Assembly (NCBI GenBank): GCA_016935595.1
Contig: JAFGQQ010000080.1
Location: forward strand, 1-6,300
Direction: 5' to 3'
Origin: Bacteroidales bacterium
GTDB taxonomy: Bacteria; Bacteroidota; Bacteroidia; Bacteroidales; UBA10428
Length of the DNA: 6,300 nt
Positions 1 to 5,601 of this stretch are shown here, in pieces (the first letter of the stretch is position 1; each line of letters starts with the position of its first letter). The notes beneath the pieces are model-generated. The model did not search any database. It was given only the letters and a program-made list of their open reading frames with translations, and had not been told where the DNA came from. Made by a program: the position numbers and the translations under genes.

Positions 1-556
1 CATGAAATTTTATATAGATAACTGGAGATGGAGCGGAATACCTTTTTATATCAGAACCGGAAAAAGATTACCAATAAGGGTTACTGAGATTGTAATACAC
101 TTTAAGCATACTCCTCATCATTTATTTTGCATGGACCAGTCCATTACTCAAAATCCTAACCAGTTAATATTAAGAATTCAACCTGACGAAGGAATATTAT
201 TAAAATTTGGAATGAAAGTCCCGGGAGCCGGTTTCAGAGTACAAACTGTAAATATGGATTTTCATTATAAAGATTTAGCTAATATACGTCTGCCGAGTGC
301 ATACGAAAGGTTATTATTAGACTGTATGCAGGGCGATTCAACATTATATGCCAGGGGTGATGCTGTTGAAGAAACCTGGAAATTTATTACACCCATTATA
401 AATATCTGGGAAAAAAGCAATGAAAATATAATTTCAGGTTATCCTGCTGGTTCATGGGGACCAAAAATATCTGATGAATTAATTGAAGGTAAAGACATTA
501 CCTGGAGGTACCCATGTAAAAATCTTTCTGATAACGAATTGTATTGTGAATTATAA
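1..556 (+). CDS. zwf: Glucose-6-phosphate dehydrogenase, C-terminal part (5' end off the window)
   Basis: Catalyses oxidation of glucose 6-phosphate to 6-phosphoglucono-lactone with NAD(P)+, the first step of the oxidative pentose phosphate pathway, in the cytosol. Only the last 184 residues are visible; the reading frame is open through the left edge (base 1 ends the preceding codon), and the ATG at 2 is an internal Met, not a start. Family landmarks, numbered from that Met: IDNWRW..PFYIRTGKRL (5-23, including the conserved Lys/Arg of the sugar-phosphate site), IQPDEGI (59-65), KVPG (72-75), YERLLLDCMQGDSTLYARGD (101-120) and YPAGSWGP (147-154) near the end. Family members are about 490-510 residues long, so roughly 310 are missing. 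The gene ends in TAA, 66 bases before pgl, which encodes the next enzyme on the same strand; the two are probably co-transcribed. The assignment is very secure. Confidence 0.97.
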   Translation, partial: MKFYIDNWRWSGIPFYIRTGKRLPIRVTEIVIHFKHTPHHLFCMDQSITQNPNQLILRIQPDEGILLKFGMKVPGAGFRVQTVNMDFHYKDLANIRLPSAYERLLLDCMQGDSTLYARGDAVEETWKFITPIINIWEKSNENIISGYPAGSWGPKISDELIEGKDITWRYPCKNLSDNELYCEL

Positions 557-592
557 TTAGGTTAAAAAAGTTTCTTATTATTTTTATTTTTA

Positions 593-600
593 TAAATTTG
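593..600 (+). promoter_or_regulatory. Possible Bacteroidota -7 promoter element before pgl
   Basis: TAAATTTG matches the Bacteroidota housekeeping -7 consensus TAnnTTTG exactly. A TTTC at 571-574 sits 18 bases upstream, where the -33 TTTG box is expected, with one mismatch. Transcription would begin about 15 bases before the pgl ATG, which suggests pgl can be expressed separately from zwf. In DNA this AT-rich the 8-mer can occur by chance, so support is moderate. Confidence 0.4.
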
Positions 601-622
601 GTATCAAAATAGAAAATATTAA

Positions 623-1351
623 ATGCAGCCTACAATTAATATTTATAAAAATATTTCAAAATTATCTGAAAACTTTGCAAAAAGACTAGTAGATCTATTA
701 GAAAATTCATATAATAAAAACAATAATTTCAACCTCCTATTACCCGGAGGGAAAACCCCATTGGTTATCTATGATTATATTGCTGATAATTATATAAACA
801 AGCCTTTTTGGGACGTTGTACATTTTTTTTGGGGAGATGAACGCTGTGTCCCCTCCGATTATCCTGAAAGCAATTTTGGCCAGGCAAGTAAAAGATTATT
901 TAAAAAAGTCAGGATTGCATTATCTAATATGCACCCGATTGTCGGGGAAAATCATCCGTATCTTGAAGCCGACCGCTATTCCACATTAATTCATAAGCAT
1001 TTTAACATTATCAACGAAATTCCTGAATTCGATTTAATTATTCTAGGTGTGGGAGTTGATGGACATATTGCTTCATTGTTTCCCGATCAATTGAATATTT
1101 TTAATTCGAACAGATTATATGAGGTCGCTACTCATCCCGATACAGGCCAACAAAGAATTACAGTTACAGGTAAAATTATTAATAATGCTTCAAATATTTT
1201 TTTTCTTGTAACAGGGAAAAATAAATCAGAAATTCTTAGTACTATACTCAAGAAAAAAGAAAATTATGATAAATTACCTGCATCATTAGTATATCCTAAA
1301 CTTGGTAATATAGAATGGTTTATAGATAAAGAAGCTGCTTCGTTATTGTAA
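623..1351 (+). CDS. pgl: 6-phosphogluconolactonase (DevB/SOL family)
   Basis: Hydrolyses 6-phosphoglucono-delta-lactone to 6-phosphogluconate, the second step of the oxidative pentose phosphate pathway, directly after the zwf product. The 242-residue length is normal for the DevB/Pgl family (NagB-like fold). Visible motifs in order: LLLPGGKTP (38-46, phosphate-binding loop), FFWGDERCVP (68-77), ESNFGQA (82-88), DLIILGVGVDGHIASLFP (137-154, with the Asp-Gly-His at 146-148 carrying the catalytic His), QQRIT (176-180), LVTGKNK (195-201), and a C-terminal PASL followed by EWFIDKEAASLL, which is the usual family ending. The ATG at 623 gives the standard N-terminus. The leader is A/T-rich with no Shine-Dalgarno, as is usual for Bacteroidota. 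It stops with TAA and has a T-rich downstream but no clear hairpin. No key residue appears lost. Confidence 0.97.
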   Translation: MQPTINIYKNISKLSENFAKRLVDLLENSYNKNNNFNLLLPGGKTPLVIYDYIADNYINKPFWDVVHFFWGDERCVPSDYPESNFGQASKRLFKKVRIALSNMHPIVGENHPYLEADRYSTLIHKHFNIINEIPEFDLIILGVGVDGHIASLFPDQLNIFNSNRLYEVATHPDTGQQRITVTGKIINNASNIFFLVTGKNKSEILSTILKKKENYDKLPASLVYPKLGNIEWFIDKEAASLL

Positions 1352-1397
1352 TTTTATTTTCTTATCTTTATTTACTTCATTTAAAACATTAATAGTC

Positions 1398-1428
1398 TTG
1401 ATTTTAGATTTTTTATTTACTATATTTA
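1398..1428 (+). promoter_or_regulatory. Possible promoter of the HU-LysM gene
   Basis: TTG at 1398-1400 is followed after 20 bases by TATATTTA at 1421-1428, which matches the Bacteroidota -7 consensus TAnnTTTG at all fixed positions but the last. Transcription would start near 1435, leaving a leader of about 18 bases before the ATG at 1453. The spacing is right but both boxes are imperfect and the region is very AT-rich. Confidence 0.3.
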
Positions 1429-1452
1429 TACATAATATTAAACCTTAAAATC

Positions 1453-2223
1453 ATGAGTCCAACCATTAACTTCAATTATCTATCCGAATTACTAAAAAAA
1501 GAATTTGGAGAAACAAGATCTTTTACCGACGATTATATTCGTGATCTAACTGATATTATTAATACAGAATTAGAGCTTAAAAATGAAGTAAGTATAAAAA
1601 ATCTTGGCGTTTTTAAAAAAGAAAAAGACGCAGATGACCAGGAAACAATTAAATTTATTCCTTTTTCAAAATATAAAAGAATATTATCTTTTAGAAAAAC
1701 ACAGAAAAAAGCGCGAAAAAAAACTTTTTTAAACACTTCTTTTATATGGATAGTGTTTATCCTGATTTTATTAATTGTTGTGATTTTCTGGATTAACTAT
1801 ATTTCCGATCAATCTGATAAAGAAATCCCAATAACTAATACAATTATCGAAATTGATTCTGGTCAAATTGTTCAAGACACCTTACCAGAAACAGAATTAA
1901 AGGAATCCAATATTCAGGTTACTGAGCACAGAGTTATAAAAACTAATAATTTATGGAATATTTCAAAAAAATATTATAAAAAAGGAATTTATTGGCCATT
2001 AATTCTTTCTGATAACAAGGATAATATTGATAATCCCGATCTTATATTTCCCGGAAACGTATTAAAAATATCTTTATTAGATAATCCTGATAAATTGACA
2101 TTTAATGACTCGATCAGGCTTTCAGAAAGTTTTAATAAAGCTTATATATATTATAAAAATATTGATTCCAATAAAGCTAAAACATTCTCGATAAAGACAA
2201 AGCAATACAAATCATATCAATAA
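1453..2223 (+). CDS. Membrane-anchored HU-like DNA-binding domain / LysM protein
   Basis: A 256-residue protein of three parts. Residues about 1-80 resemble an HU/IHF domain: two N-terminal helices, then VSIKNLGVFKKEK (46-58), aligning with the HU 'V.L.GFGTF' strand, a shortened arm, and IKFIPFSKYKRILSF (66-80), aligning with the 'I.IPASKVPAFKPGK' segment. A basic stretch (81-90, RKTQKKARKK) precedes one transmembrane helix (about 97-116), so by the positive-inside rule the N-terminus is cytoplasmic. After an acidic linker, residues about 157-207 form a LysM-like domain (HRVIKTNNLWNISKKYY ... WPLILSDNKD ... DLIFPGNVLKI), expected to bind peptidoglycan in the periplasm. A 49-residue tail follows. 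HU-like domains joined to a membrane helix and a wall-binding domain have been described in Bacteroidota (HU-CCDC81 class, usually with SPOR). A role in tethering DNA to the envelope is inference. It appears to be a single-gene unit, convergent with the next gene. Confidence 0.82.
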   Translation: MSPTINFNYLSELLKKEFGETRSFTDDYIRDLTDIINTELELKNEVSIKNLGVFKKEKDADDQETIKFIPFSKYKRILSFRKTQKKARKKTFLNTSFIWIVFILILLIVVIFWINYISDQSDKEIPITNTIIEIDSGQIVQDTLPETELKESNIQVTEHRVIKTNNLWNISKKYYKKGIYWPLILSDNKDNIDNPDLIFPGNVLKISLLDNPDKLTFNDSIRLSESFNKAYIYYKNIDSNKAKTFSIKTKQYKSYQ

Positions 2224-2234
2224 CTATAATTTCC

Positions 2235-2266
2235 TATTAAACCGCAGAGATTTAATATTTTTTTTT
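2235..2266 (+). terminator. Weak intrinsic terminator after the HU-LysM gene
   Basis: TATTAAA (2235-2241) and TTTAATA (2251-2257) are perfect inverted repeats around a 9-base loop, followed at once by nine T (2258-2266). It lies 11 bases after the stop codon, in the right place to end transcription of the + strand gene before the convergent gene at 2289. The stem is only 7 bp and all A-T, so it is weak. On the - strand no T run follows, so it would act in one direction only. Confidence 0.5.
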
Positions 2267-2288
2267 GATTGGATATTGGGTATAATAT

Positions 2289-3035
2289 TTATTGTGAAAT
2301 AAAAGTATATATTATCATCCCTTCCTGTATTTCGGGAGCATTGTCATCATGGTTAAATTTTGATGCAAATGCAGAACTTAAAGCAGCCTGTAATATACAG
2401 TTATCATCTTTATTTTCATTATATTCATTTATAACGGCTTTTACTACATTGCCATTTCTATTCACCTCAATGGCTAATTTAACCACACCACCACCCTCAC
2501 ATTTATAAACTGGTAAAGGCAGTTTAATTGCTGTACGGTTTTCTATTTCATATATTAATGTGCTAGGTCCTTTATAAATAATATGTTTATCTTTATATTT
2601 AAAGGTATCGGTTTTATTTATTTCATCTTTCTTTAGGTCATCATTAAATTCAATCTCTTTATTATTAAACTCTTTAAATAATTCTTCGCCTATTGCTTTT
2701 TTAATTATTTCATTTATATATTCCTGGGTTACCTCTTCCTGGTCATTATTCTCTTCATTATTAAAATATTTTTCTTCTATTTGCTTTAGTTTCGATAATT
2801 TATAAGCATAATTGGTATAATTTATATCTTCTCCTAATAATATTTCTTTGTTTATGGCTTCATTTACTTTTTTCTCAAAGTTTATGTCGTTATTTTCAAA
2901 TTCAATAAGAATATTACTACTTTCTAAATCACGATTCGAGGAAATTTTAAGAATAAAAAAAACATTTAGCAATACCAGATGAAAAAATAATGTGCCAAGT
3001 ATACCATTCTTATGTCTCTTCAAAAATTTAAACAT
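2289..3035 (-). CDS. TonB-like membrane-anchored periplasmic protein
   Basis: A 248-residue protein with a basic N-terminus (FKFLKRHKNG), one hydrophobic helix at about 11-30 acting as an uncleaved anchor, an acidic, helical, low-complexity middle (about 45-145), and a C-terminal domain at about 150-248. The last part carries IIYKGPSTL (152-160), LPVYKCEGGG (174-183), VKLAIEVNRNGNVVKAVIN (185-203), C213 with a following Ala-rich helix, and a final GMIIYTFISQ. This 'V.I.V...G.V ... helix ... G.I.Y.F' pattern is that of TonB C-terminal-like domains common in Bacteroidota, many annotated as energy transducer TonB. No Pro-rich spanning region is present and no exbB/exbD lies nearby, so a classical TonB role is doubtful. 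Two Cys (C179, C213) lie in the periplasmic part. The start ATG is well placed before the anchor. The gene is convergent with the HU-LysM gene. Function unknown beyond the domain call. Confidence 0.75.
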   Translation of the reverse strand: MFKFLKRHKNGILGTLFFHLVLLNVFFILKISSNRDLESSNILIEFENNDINFEKKVNEAINKEILLGEDINYTNYAYKLSKLKQIEEKYFNNEENNDQEEVTQEYINEIIKKAIGEELFKEFNNKEIEFNDDLKKDEINKTDTFKYKDKHIIYKGPSTLIYEIENRTAIKLPLPVYKCEGGGVVKLAIEVNRNGNVVKAVINEYNENKDDNCILQAALSSAFASKFNHDDNAPEIQEGMIIYTFISQ

Positions 3036-3310
3036 ATTTTATTAATTCAATATTTGCTAAAATATGAAGTATTATTATAAGTTCTAAATTTTATATAAAA
3101 TAACTTATAAATTTAATTATTCTGTATAGAAGAAAATTAATAAAAAGACAAGATTACGAAATAATCGAAGATTGATATACTAAACAGCCAACTAATAATA
3201 ATGAAGTATTACACGGTAAGTTTTTATCTGACTATCAAAAAATTAAAAAAATAAATGAAAAGAAAAGCAAAATTTATATGAATGAATTAAAATATATAAA
3301 ATAATATTCA
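3036..3310. other. AT-rich intergenic region with a possible decayed reading frame
   Basis: This stretch holds no intact gene. On the + strand one frame is open from 3104 to 3172, broken by a single TGA at 3173-3175, then open again from 3176 to a TAA at 3302-3304. Its translation includes KRQDYEIIED before the TGA and VLHGKFLSDYQKIKKI after it, which reads more like protein than random AT-rich sequence. There is no good start codon at its beginning and I do not recognise the family. It may be the remnant of a small gene or chance. The last part (3240-3300) is almost pure A/T. The region also contains the 5' leader of the TonB-like gene, in which I find no convincing promoter. Confidence 0.3.
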
Positions 3311-3637
3311 CTATCCAATTACATCCTCATCTTCCGTAGAGGGTTCATCTTCAAAATTAGTTAATAATTCATTTTTTTCTTCATCATTAACGTCAATATC
3401 TTCAACTTCATCGACTTCATTATCAAAATCATCTATATTAGAATCAATTGAAACATCAACTTTCACTAAGTAACTTGTATCTTCGTAATCAACGGTTACA
3501 GCGTAGAAATAATTATTATTACCTTTATCAACTTTAATAACATGGTTCTCAAATCCATCTGGATATTTAAAATTTAATGCATCAATTACATCCTCTGAAA
3601 GATTTTGAAAACTAACAATTACACGCTTCTGTGCCAT
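3311..3637 (-). CDS. Small conserved-looking protein with a highly acidic C-terminal tail
   Basis: A 108-residue cytosolic protein with no signal peptide or membrane segment. Residues 1-63 look like a compact mixed alpha/beta domain: a first strand KRVIVSF (4-10), a helix LSEDVIDALNFKYP (13-26), and strands HVIKVDKG (32-39), YFYAVTVDYEDTSYLVKVDVSI (43-64). The rest (about 65-108) is a disordered tail in which about half of the residues are Asp or Glu and only one is Lys. I believe similar small proteins occur widely in Bacteroidota as hypotheticals, but I do not recognise a named function. Acidic tails of this type occur in proteins that mimic nucleic acid or contact basic partners; that is only a possibility. 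The ATG at 3637 is the natural start and the stop is TAG, the only non-TAA stop seen in the window. The gene diverges from the SPOR-like gene and has its own 275-base downstream gap. Confidence 0.72.
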   Translation of the reverse strand: MAQKRVIVSFQNLSEDVIDALNFKYPDGFENHVIKVDKGNNNYFYAVTVDYEDTSYLVKVDVSIDSNIDDFDNEVDEVEDIDVNDEEKNELLTNFEDEPSTEDEDVIG

Positions 3638-4038
3638 ATCAATAATATCAATTAATTGGTGAACAATTATACGTGATATTTTTTAAAAAATTCACTTTTT
3701 ATTACAAAAATTTTATTGATTTTCATCATTAAATAAATTTCTTATTAAATTTCAATACAATAATGAATTAAATCAACCGGTAATTTATTTTAACTAACAA
3801 AATCTCTAATTTTTTAAATTTTATATTTTATTAATAATGAACATATTATAAAGAATATTTAATATTAAAATAAATCACTGATTCTAAAAGATTTAAAAAT
3901 CAATCCTTTTTTTGTTAATAACAAATTGTAAGAAGTTCAACACTTTTGAAGATTTTTATATGATTTTTCAAAAAAAAGTATTATTTTACGACCATTGATT
4001 ATATATCAATCATTTATAGTTTGATAAAATTACACATT
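3638..4038. other. Long divergent intergenic region, very AT-rich
   Basis: These 401 bases separate the divergent acidic-tail and SPOR-like genes and must hold both promoters. I see no RNA gene, no tRNA-like fold and no credible small ORF. Toward the acidic-tail gene, CAAAAATT at 3705-3712 (AATTTTTG on the - strand) is one base from TAnnTTTG, but no clear -33 box accompanies it. Toward the SPOR-like gene the nearest -7-like strings (CACTTTTG at 3941-3948, TTTTTTTG at 3907-3914) each have one mismatch and poor or no partners. Small symmetric sites are CAATTAATTG at 3649-3658 and ATTGAT-N5-ATCAAT at 3994-4010. Such short symmetric A/T motifs are expected by chance here. Confidence 0.4.
3994..4010. 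repeat. Short inverted repeat upstream of the SPOR-like gene
   Basis: ATTGAT (3994-3999) and ATCAAT (4005-4010) form a perfect 6-bp inverted repeat with a 5-base centre, 28 bases before the ATG at 4039. A second overlapping pair, TGATT (3996-4000) and AATCA (4008-4012), shares the site. Position and symmetry would suit a regulator-binding site, but length and A/T content make chance quite possible. Confidence 0.22.
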
Positions 4039-5220
4039 ATGAAAACATATATGAAATTATTCAGTTTAATTGTTTTTACAGTATTCATTTTATCTGTTGC
4101 AAAATCACAGGTAAATGTTAACCAACTAATTCAAACAATTAATTACCAACTTGAAAATTCAGATTTAGAAAAAATTGAGGATGCAGAGAAAATTGTTGAA
4201 GAAGCAAATACGATGACGGAAGAATTAAAAGCTGAAGATGAAAGACTTGAAAAATATTTCAAGAAAAAAGTAAAAAAAGGCGAAAAAAAATCTGTTTATG
4301 CAAAACAATACCGGATTGATGCAACGAATAAATATTATGATGGATTATCTGCTGTTCACGATGTATTAAATGCAAGGTTAAACTTTGCTATATTTGAATA
4401 TCCCGAAGATCAATCAGCGGCGGATAGACTTAAATCTGAATCAGATGATTATTTTAATACAGTAAAACAAAATTTAATGTCCTTTCAAGGTTTATCAAAA
4501 AAAGATTTAACCGGACTTGGGTACTATGCATTAATCTCGGAACTTGAGACAAATGTTCAAATGATGATAGACGGAATTGAAAAACAAAAAGATGCTTATG
4601 CGATATGGGCAATTCAGGCAGAAAAGAAACAAAAAGATTTAGCCGATGAGAACGCATGGGCAAATGCTGTAAACTTAAACACTATAGATGGTTATAATGA
4701 ATATATTAATAATTTTCCCAGTGGAAAATATGTTGTTGAAGCTCAGGATAAAATTACAGAATTGGAAGAACAGGCCCGACTTGCTGAAGAAGAGAGATTG
4801 AGAAAAGCAGAAGAAGAAAGGTTGAGAAAAGAACAAGAAGAAGCAGAAAGATTAAGAAGAGAAGAAGAAGAAAGATTAAGAAGAGAAGCCGAACTTGCCG
4901 CACAACAACAAGAAGTTGAGGAAGTTACTGGCTTGGTATTTAGTATTCAAATTATGGCAGTTTATTTTAAAGTGGATTCATCTAAATTATGTATGATTTA
5001 TCCTGGCAAAGAAAAAATAACGGAACGTTATGAAGATGGAATGTATAAATACACAGTTGGTGAATTTAGTACATTTAGCGAAGCTAACCAATTCAGAAAA
5101 AAATTAACCATACCTTCTTTCATAGTTGCTTTTCAGGATGGCGAAAGAATTTCTACTATAGATGCAAGAAAAATTGAAAAAGAAAAAGAGAAGGCGAAAG
5201 AAACTGAAGAAATAGATTAA
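4039..5220 (+). CDS. Secreted coiled-coil protein with C-terminal SPOR-like domain
   Basis: The ATG at 4039 is preferred over an in-frame TTG at 4021 because it puts the signal peptide at the N-terminus, giving 393 residues. Residues 1-24 (KTYMKLF, then a hydrophobic core ending VAKSQ) form a signal peptide with probable cleavage after Gln24; there is no lipobox Cys. Residues about 25-200 are mostly helical. Residues 206-240 carry AWANAVNLNTIDGYNEYINN plus FPSGKYVVEAQDKI, a TPR-like repeat motif seen in Bacteroidota envelope proteins. Residues 242-290 are an E/R-rich continuous helix. Residues about 299-380 resemble a SPOR domain: LVFSIQIMAVYF, then GMYKYTVGEFSTFSEANQFRK, then FIVAFQDGERIS. 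SPOR domains bind glycan strands lacking stem peptides at division sites, so this protein probably acts at the periplasmic cell wall; its exact role is unknown. It ends in a charged Lys/Glu tail. It has its own long leader and a strong terminator, so it is likely monocistronic. Confidence 0.82.
   Translation: MKTYMKLFSLIVFTVFILSVAKSQVNVNQLIQTINYQLENSDLEKIEDAEKIVEEANTMTEELKAEDERLEKYFKKKVKKGEKKSVYAKQYRIDATNKYYDGLSAVHDVLNARLNFAIFEYPEDQSAADRLKSESDDYFNTVKQNLMSFQGLSKKDLTGLGYYALISELETNVQMMIDGIEKQKDAYAIWAIQAEKKQKDLADENAWANAVNLNTIDGYNEYINNFPSGKYVVEAQDKITELEEQARLAEEERLRKAEEERLRKEQEEAERLRREEEERLRREAELAAQQQEVEEVTGLVFSIQIMAVYFKVDSSKLCMIYPGKEKITERYEDGMYKYTVGEFSTFSEANQFRKKLTIPSFIVAFQDGERISTIDARKIEKEKEKAKETEEID
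4762..4908 (+). repeat. In-gene purine-rich repeat encoding an E/R helix
   Basis: This stretch of the SPOR-like gene codes for repeated EEERLRK/EEERLRR units with AEEE and EQEEAE variants. The coding strand is almost entirely purine (repeated gaagaagaa and agattaagaaga), interrupted mainly by Leu codons. Closely spaced i to i+4 Glu-Arg pairs suggest a stable single alpha-helix or coiled coil acting as a rigid spacer between the helical part and the SPOR-like domain. Near-identical units could allow slippage and length variation between strains. Confidence 0.7.
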
Positions 5221-5256
5221 GAAGTCGAAGAATAAAATAATATTTTTATAATAATT

Positions 5257-5290
5257 AAATAAGCTCTTAGTTAATAAGGGCTTATTTTTT
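5257..5290. terminator. Hairpin terminator between the SPOR-like gene and hisE
   Basis: AAATAAGCTCTTA (5257-5269) pairs with TAAGGGCTTATTT (5275-5287) over 13 positions, one of them G-U on the + strand, with a 5-base loop (5270-5274). A run of six T (5285-5290) completes an intrinsic terminator for the + strand gene ending at 5220. On the - strand the stem is followed by a mixed A/T tract (TTTAATTATTATAAAAA), so it may also end the his transcript, making it bidirectional. The stem includes the hisE stop codon (5282-5284) and part of its last Lys codons. Confidence 0.8.
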
Positions 5291-5584
5291 ATGTCTTGAT
5301 TCCAAAATGTTTATAACATCTTCAATTCGATAGCCTTTTTCTGAAAGCATAACAAGAAAATGAAACATTAAATCAGATGCTTCATTTAAAAACAATTCAT
5401 CATTTTTATCCTTAGCTTCAATTATTAGTTCAACAGCTTCTTCACCTAATTTCTTCGATATTTTATTAATTCCCCCATTGAATAATTTCGTAGTATATGA
5501 ATTTTCAGGTAATTCTTTTTTACGATTTTCTATTAAATCCTGCAAATAAATTAAAAAATTAAGTGATGTTGTTCCTTTAGTCAT
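5282..5584 (-). CDS. hisE: Phosphoribosyl-ATP pyrophosphatase, stand-alone HisE
   Basis: Hydrolyses phosphoribosyl-ATP to phosphoribosyl-AMP and pyrophosphate, step 2 of histidine biosynthesis. It is 100 residues long, typical of monofunctional HisE. The all-alpha NTP-pyrophosphatase (MazG-like) signature is complete: SYTTKLFNGGINKISKKLGE (29-48), with metal-binding acids E48, E49 and E52, then ELFLNEASDLMFHFLVML (63-80) with E68 and D71, and the usual end GYRIEDVINILESRH. The ATG at 5584 gives a normal start. It lies 17 bases after hisF on the same strand, so the two are co-transcribed, hisF first. In many Bacteroidota the gene after hisF encodes a fused HisI-HisE protein; here the HisI (cyclohydrolase) half is absent from this ORF and no hisI lies between. 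The stop codon lies within the terminator stem shared with the convergent gene. Confidence 0.95.
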   Translation of the reverse strand: MTKGTTSLNFLIYLQDLIENRKKELPENSYTTKLFNGGINKISKKLGEEAVELIIEAKDKNDELFLNEASDLMFHFLVMLSEKGYRIEDVINILESRHKK

Positions 5585-5601
5585 AATTAAAAAATTATTT
5601 T

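Noticed and set aside
1533..1736. Minus-strand ORF of 67 codons inside the HU-LysM gene
   Set aside because: It lies wholly within a well-supported coding region in the opposite direction, and its Phe/Ser/Leu-rich translation is what the antisense of a Lys-rich gene gives.
2269..2508. Plus-strand ORF of 79 codons over the end of the TonB-like gene
   Set aside because: It is antisense to the conserved C-terminal TonB-like domain and has no recognisable protein features.
3173..3175. Recoding of TGA as a sense codon, suggested by the interrupted frame and by no gene here ending in TGA
   Set aside because: The stops seen are TAA with one TAG, as expected in AT-rich DNA, and no well-supported gene contains an in-frame TGA, so there is no evidence for an altered code.
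3201..3254. ATG-initiated mini-ORF at 3201 on the + strand
   Set aside because: It runs only 17 codons before TAA, lacks any start signal and is Lys-rich by composition alone.
4454..4663. Minus-strand ORF of 69 codons inside the SPOR-like gene
   Set aside because: It is antisense to a continuous helical coding region, with no motifs and no independent start signal.
4762..4908. Purine-rich repeats considered as a tandem DNA repeat or CRISPR-like array
   Set aside because: The repeats are in frame within the gene and explained by the repeated E/R-rich protein helix; there are no unique spacers.
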